Source of the DNA: Croceivirga sp.
GTDB lineage: Bacteria > Bacteroidota > Bacteroidia > Flavobacteriales > Flavobacteriaceae
Length of the DNA stretch: 64,000 nucleotides
Reading direction: 5' to 3'
NCBI GenBank assembly: GCA_028284665.1
Contig: JANQRG010000045.1
Location: 153,889 to 217,888 of the forward strand
Each line of letters begins with the position of its first letter. Position 1 is the stretch's first letter. Positions 45,550-54,088 of the stretch are shown here, piece after piece. The notes below the pieces were generated by a model, which ran no database searches, was not told the DNA's origin, and worked only from the letters and a program-made list of their open reading frames with translations. Both the position numbers and the translations under genes were made by a program.

Positions 45550-46488
45550 ATGGGTACCTTCCTTTTAATACCAATCATTTTTTTCGGACTAATATTATTA
45601 TTTGCCTCCTTTTTTATCGTAAAACAACAGACCGCTGTCGTTGTCGAGCGCTTCGGGCGATTTAACAGCATTCGAAACTCCGGGCTACAGATGAAAATTC
45701 CGCTTGTAGACAGGATTTCCGGCAGACTCAGCTTAAAGATTCAGCAGCTCGATGTTATTGTCGAAACTAAAACGCTAGATGATGTTTTTGTGAAATTAAA
45801 GGTGTCGGTACAATACGTTGTAATACGAGACAAAGTATACGATGCTTTTTATAAATTGGAATATCCCCATGATCAGATTACCTCGTTTGTTTTCGATGTG
45901 GTACGCGCAGAGGTTCCCAAGATGAAGCTGGATGATGTCTTTGTAAAAAAGGACGATATTGCCATTGCCGTAAAACGTGAACTTCAGGAGTACATGTCAG
46001 AATATGGGTACGACATTATCAAAACCCTCGTAACCGATATAGATCCCGATGCCCAGGTAAAGGCCGCCATGAACCGAATCAACGCCTCGGAACGTGAGAA
46101 GATCGCGGCACAGTTTGAGGGAGATGCTGCCCGAATCCTAATCGTAGAAAAAGCCAAGGCGGAGGCGGAGAGCAAGCGTTTACAGGGCCAGGGAATCGCA
46201 GACCAACGTCGGGAAATTGCCCGCGGACTGGAAGAATCCGTCGAAGTCCTTAACAAGGTAGGCATCAATTCCCAAGAGGCTTCTGCGCTTATTGTGGTAA
46301 CCCAGCATTACGACACCCTTCAGGCCATCGGTGAAGAAACCAATACCAATTTGATACTATTGCCCAACTCACCTCAGGCGGGAAGTGATATGCTCAACAA
46401 TATGGTGGCTTCCTTCACTGCTAGTAATCAGATTGGTGAAGCAATGAAGACACAAAACCGCAAAAAAGATCGTGGTGAAAATGCCTAA
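45550..46488 (+). CDS. SPFH domain (stomatin/prohibitin-like) membrane protein
   Basis: 312 aa from the ATG at 45550 (MGTFLLIPIIFFG). The open frame continues upstream, but those residues are not protein-like. One N-terminal membrane helix (about 4-24), then the SPFH core with VKQQTAVVVERFGRF and LDDVFVKKDDIAIAVKRELQEYMSEYGYDI, and a coiled coil (about 185-240, NASEREKIAAQFEGDAARI). Such proteins form ring-like scaffolds in membranes. The TAA overlaps the ATG of the next gene, so the two are translationally coupled. Confidence 0.93.
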   Translation: MGTFLLIPIIFFGLILLFASFFIVKQQTAVVVERFGRFNSIRNSGLQMKIPLVDRISGRLSLKIQQLDVIVETKTLDDVFVKLKVSVQYVVIRDKVYDAFYKLEYPHDQITSFVFDVVRAEVPKMKLDDVFVKKDDIAIAVKRELQEYMSEYGYDIIKTLVTDIDPDAQVKAAMNRINASEREKIAAQFEGDAARILIVEKAKAEAESKRLQGQGIADQRREIARGLEESVEVLNKVGINSQEASALIVVTQHYDTLQAIGEETNTNLILLPNSPQAGSDMLNNMVASFTASNQIGEAMKTQNRKKDRGENA

Positions 46489-47605
46489 GCTTTTCGCCCT
46501 GGTTTTATCAATCCCTTTGTTCTCTTTTGGACAAGAACACCCATTTCTTAATCCGGGGCAGCTTTTAAGCTTTGGTACGGCATCCAACCGAACTGCCTCG
46601 ATTGCTTCCGGGGATATTGATAGAGATGGGGACCTGGATGTGATCACCGCAGAAGGCCGCCACTGGCCGACCGCAAATTTTGTCTTTTACAATGCAGGTA
46701 ATGGCAGATTTCGTACTGCACGCCCCTTGGATGACGAATGGTCCTCCTGTTATGCCGCCGAACCCGGCGACCTGGATGGTGATGGGGACCTTGACATTAT
46801 TACGGGCAATGACCGTCACCCTAACATCTGGTATCGCAATAACGGCAAAGGTCTATTCGAGCGGGTTGGATCTGTAGGTGGTAACGCCACGCCTACACGA
46901 AACGTAGGGGTAGGAGATCTTGATGGCGATGGCGATTTAGATATTGTTTTTACCAATCGCGGGGCGCCCAACGAAATTGCCCTTAACAACGGTGATGGCG
47001 TATTTGACACTATTGTTCCCTTTGGTAGTCAGGAAGATGCTACCATTGCCATTGCAATTGCCGATATGAACCAAGATGGCACCCCCGATTTGGTCTTGGC
47101 GAACCGAGATCAACAGCAGAACTACGTTTATCTACAGCGTAACGTTTTGGATTTTACCCAAAAAATTCCGTTTGGTACAGGGAAAGATGAAACGCGTTCC
47201 GTAGCTGTGGCGGATTTTGATAAAGACGGGTATTTGGATATCGCCACCGGGAATCTTGAAGGAGCTAACGTTGTCTATTTCGGAAACGGAACAACCTTTC
47301 ATAGAAGCCTGATATATGAAGCCAATTCGTATGCTACAGCATGTGTTGCTTTAGCCGATTTAAACAATGACGGTTTCGTGGACATCGTAAACGGTAATTC
47401 TGAAGCCGTGAATTACGTATACCTAAATATTGAGGGAAAATCGTTTAAAAAAATTGCACTGAACGAAGAGCGCAAAATGGACACTTATGATATTCATTTA
47501 GCCGATCTTAACGGTGACGGTTATATAGACATATTGGAAGCCAACTCGGATGATTTGAACCTCTACTACCTAAATATGTCAGGAAGAAACAAAAAATCGA
47601 AATAA
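46481..47605 (+). CDS. FG-GAP/VCBS repeat protein, probable seven-bladed propeller
   Basis: 374 aa from the ATG at 46481, overlapping the SPFH stop by 8 bases; two GTG codons just upstream are less likely. Signal peptide at 1-17 (LFSFGQ). Seven calcium-loop repeats of about 45-55 residues follow, each with a D-x-D-x-D-G-x-x-D core: GDIDRDGDLDV, GDLDGDGDLDI (twice), ADMNQDGTPDL, ADFDKDGYLDI, ADLNNDGFVDI and ADLNGDGYIDI. Seven repeats fit one integrin-type beta propeller. It would be exported to the periplasm or surface. No T9SS sorting domain is seen at the C-terminus. Function unknown. Confidence 0.9.
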   Translation: MPKLFALVLSIPLFSFGQEHPFLNPGQLLSFGTASNRTASIASGDIDRDGDLDVITAEGRHWPTANFVFYNAGNGRFRTARPLDDEWSSCYAAEPGDLDGDGDLDIITGNDRHPNIWYRNNGKGLFERVGSVGGNATPTRNVGVGDLDGDGDLDIVFTNRGAPNEIALNNGDGVFDTIVPFGSQEDATIAIAIADMNQDGTPDLVLANRDQQQNYVYLQRNVLDFTQKIPFGTGKDETRSVAVADFDKDGYLDIATGNLEGANVVYFGNGTTFHRSLIYEANSYATACVALADLNNDGFVDIVNGNSEAVNYVYLNIEGKSFKKIALNEERKMDTYDIHLADLNGDGYIDILEANSDDLNLYYLNMSGRNKKSK

Positions 47606-47682
47606 CGCATTTTATACAGGGTTTTAACAAAAGACGAAGGGTTATCCAAAGAAACATTTTTAAAGGCCCATAAAAGCGCTTA

Positions 47683-47697
47683 AAAACAGTCTGTTTT
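47683..47697. terminator. AT-rich hairpin between convergent FG-GAP and glnS genes
   Basis: AAAACAG and CTGTTTT are inverted around one base, so a realistic stem has five pairs with a five-base loop. It lies in the 198-base space between two convergent genes and could end both transcripts. The low GC of the stem makes this tentative. Confidence 0.25.
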
Positions 47698-47803
47698 CAT
47701 CAAAAATACCGATCGATTTATTCTTCAAAATAGAATACTCTTATAGTCGGAATTTTCAACACCCAAGCCCAGTAAAAGGTCTTCCGAAGTCTTCAAAGTT
47801 TAG

Positions 47804-49489
47804 TTACGCGTTGTTCACCAATTTCGCCCAAGTATCTCGTAACGGAACGGTTCGATTGAATACTAGCTCCCCTGGTTTCGTGTCTGTGTCCACATTAAAA
47901 TAGCCAAGGCGCTGAAATTGAAAACGGTCCCCCGCTTTTGCTTCCTTTACACTAGGTTCCAAAAACCCTGTAACGGTTTTCAAAGAATCCGGGTTTACAA
48001 ACTCCATAAAATCCTTTTCTTTATGTCCGTCCGGGGTGGGATCTGTAAAAAGTCGATCGTACAATCGCACTTCCGCCTTTATGGCCTGGGCCATAGCCAC
48101 CCAATGCAGCGTTCCTTTTACCTTCCGCAAACTCTCTTCCGTGCCGCTACCACTTTTACTTTTTGGGTCATAGGTACATTGCACCTCGATAATGTTCCCT
48201 TTCTCATCCTTTGTGCAACTCTCCGCTTTTATGATATAGCCATTTTTTAAACGGACTTCCCCTCCCAGTTTTAATCTAAAAAACTTCCTGTTGGCTTCTT
48301 CCCTAAAGTCATCTCGCTCAATATAAAGTTCCTTTGCAAAGGGTACCTTTCTATAACCGGCATTAGGATCTTCAGGATTGTTCTCCGCTTCCAGCCATTC
48401 TTCCTTCCCCTCAGGGTAATTGGTGATAACCACCTTTAACGGATCCAGTACCGCCATAATTCTAGGCGCTATTTTGTTCAAATGGTCCCGCACGTGGAAC
48501 TCAAGAAGGGAAACATCCACTACATTATCCCGTTTGGCAATTCCGATAGTATCCACAAAACTTCGAATTGCTTCTGGTGTATAGCCTCTTCTACGCATCC
48601 CGGAAATCGTTGGCATTCGTGGATCATCCCACCCGGATACGTATCCTTCTTCAACCAATTTGAGCAGTTTACGTTTACTTACCACCGTATGGCTCAGGTT
48701 TCTTCGCGCAAACTCTCGTTGTTTTGGGCGCAGTAAATCAGAAGATACCACTTGGTCCAAAAACCAATCATAGAGCTCCCGGTGGGGTAGAAACTCCAAC
48801 GTACATAGGGAGTGGGAAACTTGTTCTATGTAGTCGCTTTCACCGTGAGTCCAATCATATAATGGGTAAATACACCAATCGGTATTTGTGCGGTGATGTG
48901 CCCGGTGCAGCACCCGGTACATAATGGGATCCCGCATCAACATATTTGGTGAAGCCATATCGATTTTCGCACGAAGTACATGTTCGCCTTCACCAAATTC
49001 CCCATTTTTCATGCCTTCAAACAGCCTCAGGTTTTCTTCAACAGAGCGATCACGAAAAGGACTGTTTGTTCCCGGTTCAGTAGGGGTTCCTTTTTGTTTT
49101 GCCATTTCCTCGGAAGATTGGCTATCTACATAGGCTTTACCTGATTTGATCAGCACAACTGCCCAGTCGTATAATTGCTGGAAATAGTCTGAAGCATAAC
49201 ATTCGTTGGCCCATTCAAATCCCAGCCATTGTACATCCCTTTTTATCGCATCGACATATTCCTGCTCTTCTTTTGTAGGGTTAGTGTCGTCAAAACGCAA
49301 ATTTACAGGCGCTCCATAGCGAAGTCCCAAGCCAAAATTCAGACATATCGCGCTGGCGTGTCCGATATGCAAATAGCCATTAGGCTCAGGTGGAAAACGA
49401 AATCGTAAATCGGTTTTTACATGTGAATCAGACAAGTCTTCCTCAATAATGTGCTCTATAAAATTGAGGGATCTCTCCTCTTTGGCCAT
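47804..49489 (-). CDS. glnS: Glutaminyl-tRNA synthetase
   Basis: 561 aa from the ATG at 49489 (MAKEERSLNF); a TTG two codons upstream is a less likely start. HIGH at 41-44 and the KMSKS-like VSKRK at 270-274 define class I. The C-terminal beta-barrel anticodon domain is complete. It charges tRNA-Gln directly, so an amidation route is not needed for Gln in this organism. Divergent from the T9SS operon. Confidence 0.96.
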   Translation of the reverse strand: MAKEERSLNFIEHIIEEDLSDSHVKTDLRFRFPPEPNGYLHIGHASAICLNFGLGLRYGAPVNLRFDDTNPTKEEQEYVDAIKRDVQWLGFEWANECYASDYFQQLYDWAVVLIKSGKAYVDSQSSEEMAKQKGTPTEPGTNSPFRDRSVEENLRLFEGMKNGEFGEGEHVLRAKIDMASPNMLMRDPIMYRVLHRAHHRTNTDWCIYPLYDWTHGESDYIEQVSHSLCTLEFLPHRELYDWFLDQVVSSDLLRPKQREFARRNLSHTVVSKRKLLKLVEEGYVSGWDDPRMPTISGMRRRGYTPEAIRSFVDTIGIAKRDNVVDVSLLEFHVRDHLNKIAPRIMAVLDPLKVVITNYPEGKEEWLEAENNPEDPNAGYRKVPFAKELYIERDDFREEANRKFFRLKLGGEVRLKNGYIIKAESCTKDEKGNIIEVQCTYDPKSKSGSGTEESLRKVKGTLHWVAMAQAIKAEVRLYDRLFTDPTPDGHKEKDFMEFVNPDSLKTVTGFLEPSVKEAKAGDRFQFQRLGYFNVDTDTKPGELVFNRTVPLRDTWAKLVNNA

Positions 49490-49633
49490 ATCCAAAAATT
49501 AATCCACAAATGTAGCAAAATTGGGAAGTTTGTTGGCCTTTTTCACCTGATCATCATACGAATATGCTCATTTCACAACAGAATATACCTCTAGCACAAC
49601 ATTATGTTTACGCTCTCCCGAATTAATAAAATA

Positions 49634-49667
49634 TTTGTTTAAGGAATACTGTATGAAATAGCCTTTG
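49634..49667 (+). promoter_or_regulatory. Candidate promoter of the T9SS operon
   Basis: TTTG at 49634-49637 and TAGCCTTTG at 49659-49667 are 21 bases apart, near the Bacteroidota -33/-7 arrangement, but the second box has three bases instead of two between TA and TTTG. It precedes the first T9SS gene by about 76 bases. Confidence 0.35.
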
Positions 49668-49701
49668 CAAAAAGGAAAACCTACTAACTAGAAAAATGCG
49701 T

Positions 49702-49725
49702 GATGACATCCCCCAAAGTGTCATC
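49702..49725 (+). promoter_or_regulatory. Leader hairpin before the T9SS operon
   Basis: GATGACA and TGTCATC form 7-bp arms around a 10-base loop rich in C and A. The hairpin ends 18 bases before the ATG at 49744, so it could affect translation start or act as an operator. No other copy was noticed in the window. Confidence 0.35.
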
Positions 49726-49743
49726 CACTTAAGCTAACATACC

Positions 49744-51996
49744 ATGAGACCTAATTTGCGAAACAGTATTCTTTATGTTGTGATCTGCGCGATCGGCATT
49801 CCCGTGATGAACGGTCAGGTTTTAAACAAACCTGAGCCCGCAGACAACCCGAACCTACCTGGCAACTCTGCCTGGACTGCTGCCTGTGCTTCTGATGACT
49901 TTAACGAATATTATGTCAATTTTACCTGGAACCCTCCTGTAGTTAATGGAGATAACGAATTTATACTTGAGCTATCCGACGCCCAAGGAAACTTCGCTGA
50001 TCCCACAGAACTGGATAAAGTAACCGACAAAAACACCACATTCGATTTTGATTTCTCCTTTTCCTTACCTACTAATGTTCAAGGAGGTGGGCATAAATTC
50101 CGTGTGCGAAGTACCAGCCCAGCAATGACCAGCCCTGAGTCAGACGCTTTCACGATGTACTTCATTGGATACAACAGCCCGATCCTTATAAGCCAAAATG
50201 GAAGTGGAGACATCCCTTCAGGTGGAATTTTGCAAACGTGTGATGGTTCCTCCATCACTTTGGCGACACACAACGTACCCAGTGCACAGAATTACAATTA
50301 TAGCTGGTATCGTAGTGGAACACCACTTTCCGAAAACAGCAATTCGATAACCGTTAATCAGGCCGGCATCTATTTTGTTGAAATAGACTACGGTAACTGT
50401 AGTGGGTCGGCAAACACACTTTCTAACTCCATTGAGGTACAAATTGGCACCAACCAGGGTATTGCCATTACACCTCCTGCTAAAACGGCACTGTGCGCCG
50501 GAGAAACGGAAACGCTTATAGCCGATATTGTGGGCCAGGGTTATGATTATACCTGGTACAAGGATGGTAGCCCCATTGCGGGACCCGCTTTGGAAGGAAG
50601 CTCGTTCGTAGTTGATGCCAATACCGTGGGTTTTGAAGGAAGCTATGAGGTTGAGATTTCCGGGTCTGGTATTTGCACGGAGCGTTCTTCTGCGGTAGCC
50701 ATTACCAACGCCGATAACTTTACCGTTTCCCGGGATAATGAAGCAACTATGGTCTTGCTTCCTGCTCAAACCAAGACATTAACAGTAAGTACTACAGCAA
50801 ACAGCCCTCAATATCAATGGTATAAAGACGGAGCTCCGGTTTCAGGCGAAACTGCCCCAACGCTACAGGTAAGTGAAGTAGGCGATTATTTTGCCCGAAT
50901 TACCCAAACCGGTGGTGCCTGTGCCTCCTCTACTAAAGATTCGGAGATCACTACCGTGGTAGCTCCCAATTCCTTTGAGTTTGCCATAGAATACGCGACG
51001 GCCTACACCGCCTGTGGCGTTTCGGAGGTGACCCTGGGGTTGGCAGAGATCTTAGCTGTGGCTACGGATGGTAGCAGAACCGACGTTACCGCAGATATGC
51101 GTACCGTTTTTTCATACCAATGGGTATTAGAGGGGGCCGATATAACTGGAGAAACAAATAACTCCCTGGTAATTACAGATCGTACGAATAACGGAGACTA
51201 TCTTTTGCAAGGGGATATCGGGGGGAGCTATAATGTATCCTCCAATGTGCTCGCGGTACAGCTACGTGAAAATGCTACCATAACAATTGAAAGTGATAAT
51301 CCTGTATTGTGTGAAGGTGCTAACGACGCGCGATTGACTACCGGTTTCGATCTGTCCGGTGCCAGTTTCCGTTGGTTGCGTAACGGACAGCCTACGGGAT
51401 CCGTCACTGAAGTGCTTACAGCCAATCAATCGGGTGACTATCAACTGGAAGTTACTTTGAATGGATGTCCAATAACTTCTAATACCGTACAAATTACTGA
51501 TTTTGATACCTCGATCTTAGTGCTGGATAGCGAAGAGGATATTATTATCCCTGAGGGACAGTCGATCACGGTCACCGCCAGCGGGGCTTCAGAATACGAA
51601 TGGTTCGACGCCAACAACAATTCCCTGGCAATCGCTAGTTCCTATACGTTCTCACAGGAAGGTACCTATACTTTATTAGCCACCGCCGGATCCTGTCAGA
51701 TCACCAGAACACTAACCGTAGCTTTCAGAGATACGTTCCTGGTTCCCAATGTAATTACTGCTAATGGAGATGGTATAAATGACCTTTGGATACTTCCAAA
51801 TACCTATTCCAACGATCAGGATATCCGTGTAATCATCTTTAATGAGAAGGGTGAGGAAATATTGAACCAAACGAGCTATCAAAACAATTGGCCACAATCG
51901 TCAACGGCCTTTAACAAAAAGAACCAAATCTTCTATTACAAAATCAGAAATACCAACGAGACCTTAAAACAAGGGACCATAACTGTTATTCGTTAG
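49744..51996 (+). CDS. T9SS type B substrate with Ig-like repeats (gliding-motility C-terminal domain)
   Basis: 750 aa. Signal peptide at 1-25 (VMNGQ). About six Ig-like or PKD-like units carry a WYKDG-type core (YSWYRSG, YTWYKDG, YQWYKDG, YQWVLEG, FRWLRNG, YEWFDAN) and paired Cys residues. The last 90 residues, starting FLVPNVITANGDGINDLW, are the CHU_C gliding-motility-associated domain that directs type IX secretion (type B sorting). It is thus a secreted or surface-held adhesin-like protein. It is first in a run with PorP/SprF (7 bases apart) and the giant adhesin. Confidence 0.92.
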   Translation: MRPNLRNSILYVVICAIGIPVMNGQVLNKPEPADNPNLPGNSAWTAACASDDFNEYYVNFTWNPPVVNGDNEFILELSDAQGNFADPTELDKVTDKNTTFDFDFSFSLPTNVQGGGHKFRVRSTSPAMTSPESDAFTMYFIGYNSPILISQNGSGDIPSGGILQTCDGSSITLATHNVPSAQNYNYSWYRSGTPLSENSNSITVNQAGIYFVEIDYGNCSGSANTLSNSIEVQIGTNQGIAITPPAKTALCAGETETLIADIVGQGYDYTWYKDGSPIAGPALEGSSFVVDANTVGFEGSYEVEISGSGICTERSSAVAITNADNFTVSRDNEATMVLLPAQTKTLTVSTTANSPQYQWYKDGAPVSGETAPTLQVSEVGDYFARITQTGGACASSTKDSEITTVVAPNSFEFAIEYATAYTACGVSEVTLGLAEILAVATDGSRTDVTADMRTVFSYQWVLEGADITGETNNSLVITDRTNNGDYLLQGDIGGSYNVSSNVLAVQLRENATITIESDNPVLCEGANDARLTTGFDLSGASFRWLRNGQPTGSVTEVLTANQSGDYQLEVTLNGCPITSNTVQITDFDTSILVLDSEEDIIIPEGQSITVTASGASEYEWFDANNNSLAIASSYTFSQEGTYTLLATAGSCQITRTLTVAFRDTFLVPNVITANGDGINDLWILPNTYSNDQDIRVIIFNEKGEEILNQTSYQNNWPQSSTAFNKKNQIFYYKIRNTNETLKQGTITVIR

Positions 51997-52003
51997 AACC
52001 ACA

Positions 52004-54088
52004 ATGCAAAAGTATAACCACTTCATAGTTTTCCTCTTTCTCACCTTCGGCCTGCTTAATGTACAAGCCCAGGAAGAAGAGGTTCCATTCATCGCCTATG
52101 ATGTACCTACTCAAAATCTTTTGAAATTCAACAGATTTCTGTTGAATCCAACGTTTTCCACAGTACGGGAGGACAAGTCGTACATCAACCTTTTTCATAG
52201 AAACCAATCGGTTTCTTTTGATGACAATAACCAAACCTATTTTCTGAGTTATAGCGGTAGAATAGGGGATCGAAGTGGTCTGGGTCTAAGCTTGTATACC
52301 CAAAGGGAAGGGCTTATTGACAATTTTGGTGTTTTGGCCAACTACGCCTATGGGGTTCGCCTTAGCGAAAAAAGCAATTTTACGTTTGGTGCTAATTTTT
52401 CGTATTACAACAGTGGCTTCAACAGGAACCGTGCTAACCCAATTGATGACGACCCTTTGTTGAACAGTCTCGATAATAGCGCATTGATAACTTTTCAACC
52501 CGGATTTAATATCTCCTATGGTGCTTTTGATTTTGGTGCCTTTGCTGAAAACCTGTTTGACTATAACCTAAAAACCAGCGAATCCATTACTGATTTTAGC
52601 GAAAAAACCTATACCGGTCACTTACAATATACTCATCAGTTTAAAAATGCTTCCGGAATCCTGGAAAGCGGGCGACTAATGCCCTTGGCCAGGGTAAGCA
52701 GCGTTGCCGGGGAAGACGTTGTCCTGGGGGGTAGTTTAATACTAGATCTACCCAAACTGGGTTGGTTGCAAGCAGGATACGATGATTTCTATGGGGCCGC
52801 TGCGGGAGTTGGGTTCAATCTCAACCGGAGGATTTCTTTAGGTTATACTGTGGAACAAGGCCTGTCCAATAATCTTGATGACTTTGGTGTCACCCATGAG
52901 ATCTCATTGGCCTATTCATTTACGCCTAATCTTACCGAAGATCGGGTAATGCTGGAAAAAGACAATGAAGACCTAGTAAGCAATCAAGAAGAAGATACGC
53001 CAATAGAAGAGCTGTCGTTATCCGAGAAAGACCTAAAGATTGCCGAGCTAGAGCAAAAGCTCGCAGAAAACGATGCCATCCTGGACGAGCTGTTACTACG
53101 GCAAGATTCTATTGAACGGAATCGGGAAAACGATTTGGAAAGAAGGTTTGCAACGGTGATGAAAATGGTGCGGAGGGCAACGCAAGACCAAAATCCCGAA
53201 ATTGAGCAGAAAGCCCGTGATATCTACTTTGCCGATATGGACAGCGTAGATATGCTGGCTTCTGTTAATAGCAAAAAACCAGTATCTAACGATGGGCTTA
53301 GCAACACGTCCGCTACTAAGGAAATCATTCAGCTTACCACACAAAAGCAGTCCCTCAACCCGGTAAATACTAAAGAACGCGCGGTAACCCAAACCCGGCC
53401 AAAAGCAAAAGATGCCGTTCGGTTTAAAAAGTCATCAGGTAAATTCAAGTCGTTCAGCATTGCCAATATTGAAAGCGGTCATTATTTGATCGCAAATGTG
53501 TACCGCGGCACAAAATACATGAACAAATTCATTGAAGAGCTTAAAGCACAAGGCATTGAGGCAGATTACTTTACCAATCCTCGAAATGGCCTGAACTATG
53601 TTTATCTGAAAAACTATGATGCAAAGGAAGATGCCGTTGCGGCCTACCGATCCGGTCTTAATGGTACCTACAAGGGTGATACCTGGGTGATGAAGGTAAA
53701 TGGCACACGAGACTACAGTGATTTGGCCAGCCGATCTGAAGACACTGTTAACTATGATGATTCCGTATTACAGAAAAACGTTCGGACGCCTCAGGAAAAA
53801 GTTGCTGTAAGTTACAAAACTCTGGATGTCAACGGTATTGCATCTGGCTTTTACATTATCGCCAACGTATTTGAAAATCCGGCCAATGCCAATCGCTTTG
53901 TACGATTCCTAAACGCCAAAGGCTTAAGTGCGAGCTACTTTATTAATCCCGAAAATAAATATCGTTATGTCTACCTAAAGAAACATGACGATTGGACCAA
54001 AGCTTTAACCTCCTACTACTCCAAACTAAATGACGCCTACCACGATCCTATATGGATCATGCGGGTGAAACCAAACCAAACTAGTTAG
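52004..54088 (+). CDS. PorP/SprF-type T9SS outer-membrane protein with two C-terminal SPOR-like domains
   Basis: 694 aa, about twice the usual PorP/SprF length. Signal peptide at 1-22 (NVQAQ). PorP/SprF beta-barrel at about 24-310, beginning VPTQNLLKFNRFLLNPTFS. A coiled coil follows (about 340-400). Two related units of about 85 residues come next, at 479-562 (GHYLIANVYRG... VYLKNY... WVMKV) and 603-690 (GFYIIANVFEN... VYLKKH... WIMRV), each with the beta-alpha-beta-beta layout of SPOR domains, which bind glycan strands stripped of peptides. PorP/SprF proteins help to attach T9SS substrates such as SprB. It abuts the giant adhesin (stop followed at once by ATG). Confidence 0.85.
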   Translation: MQKYNHFIVFLFLTFGLLNVQAQEEEVPFIAYDVPTQNLLKFNRFLLNPTFSTVREDKSYINLFHRNQSVSFDDNNQTYFLSYSGRIGDRSGLGLSLYTQREGLIDNFGVLANYAYGVRLSEKSNFTFGANFSYYNSGFNRNRANPIDDDPLLNSLDNSALITFQPGFNISYGAFDFGAFAENLFDYNLKTSESITDFSEKTYTGHLQYTHQFKNASGILESGRLMPLARVSSVAGEDVVLGGSLILDLPKLGWLQAGYDDFYGAAAGVGFNLNRRISLGYTVEQGLSNNLDDFGVTHEISLAYSFTPNLTEDRVMLEKDNEDLVSNQEEDTPIEELSLSEKDLKIAELEQKLAENDAILDELLLRQDSIERNRENDLERRFATVMKMVRRATQDQNPEIEQKARDIYFADMDSVDMLASVNSKKPVSNDGLSNTSATKEIIQLTTQKQSLNPVNTKERAVTQTRPKAKDAVRFKKSSGKFKSFSIANIESGHYLIANVYRGTKYMNKFIEELKAQGIEADYFTNPRNGLNYVYLKNYDAKEDAVAAYRSGLNGTYKGDTWVMKVNGTRDYSDLASRSEDTVNYDDSVLQKNVRTPQEKVAVSYKTLDVNGIASGFYIIANVFENPANANRFVRFLNAKGLSASYFINPENKYRYVYLKKHDDWTKALTSYYSKLNDAYHDPIWIMRVKPNQTS

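Noticed and set aside
50218..50769. 183-codon minus-strand open frame opposite the Ig-like T9SS substrate
   Set aside because: Antisense shadow; the plus strand gives a coherent protein with signal peptide, Ig-like repeats and a sorting domain.
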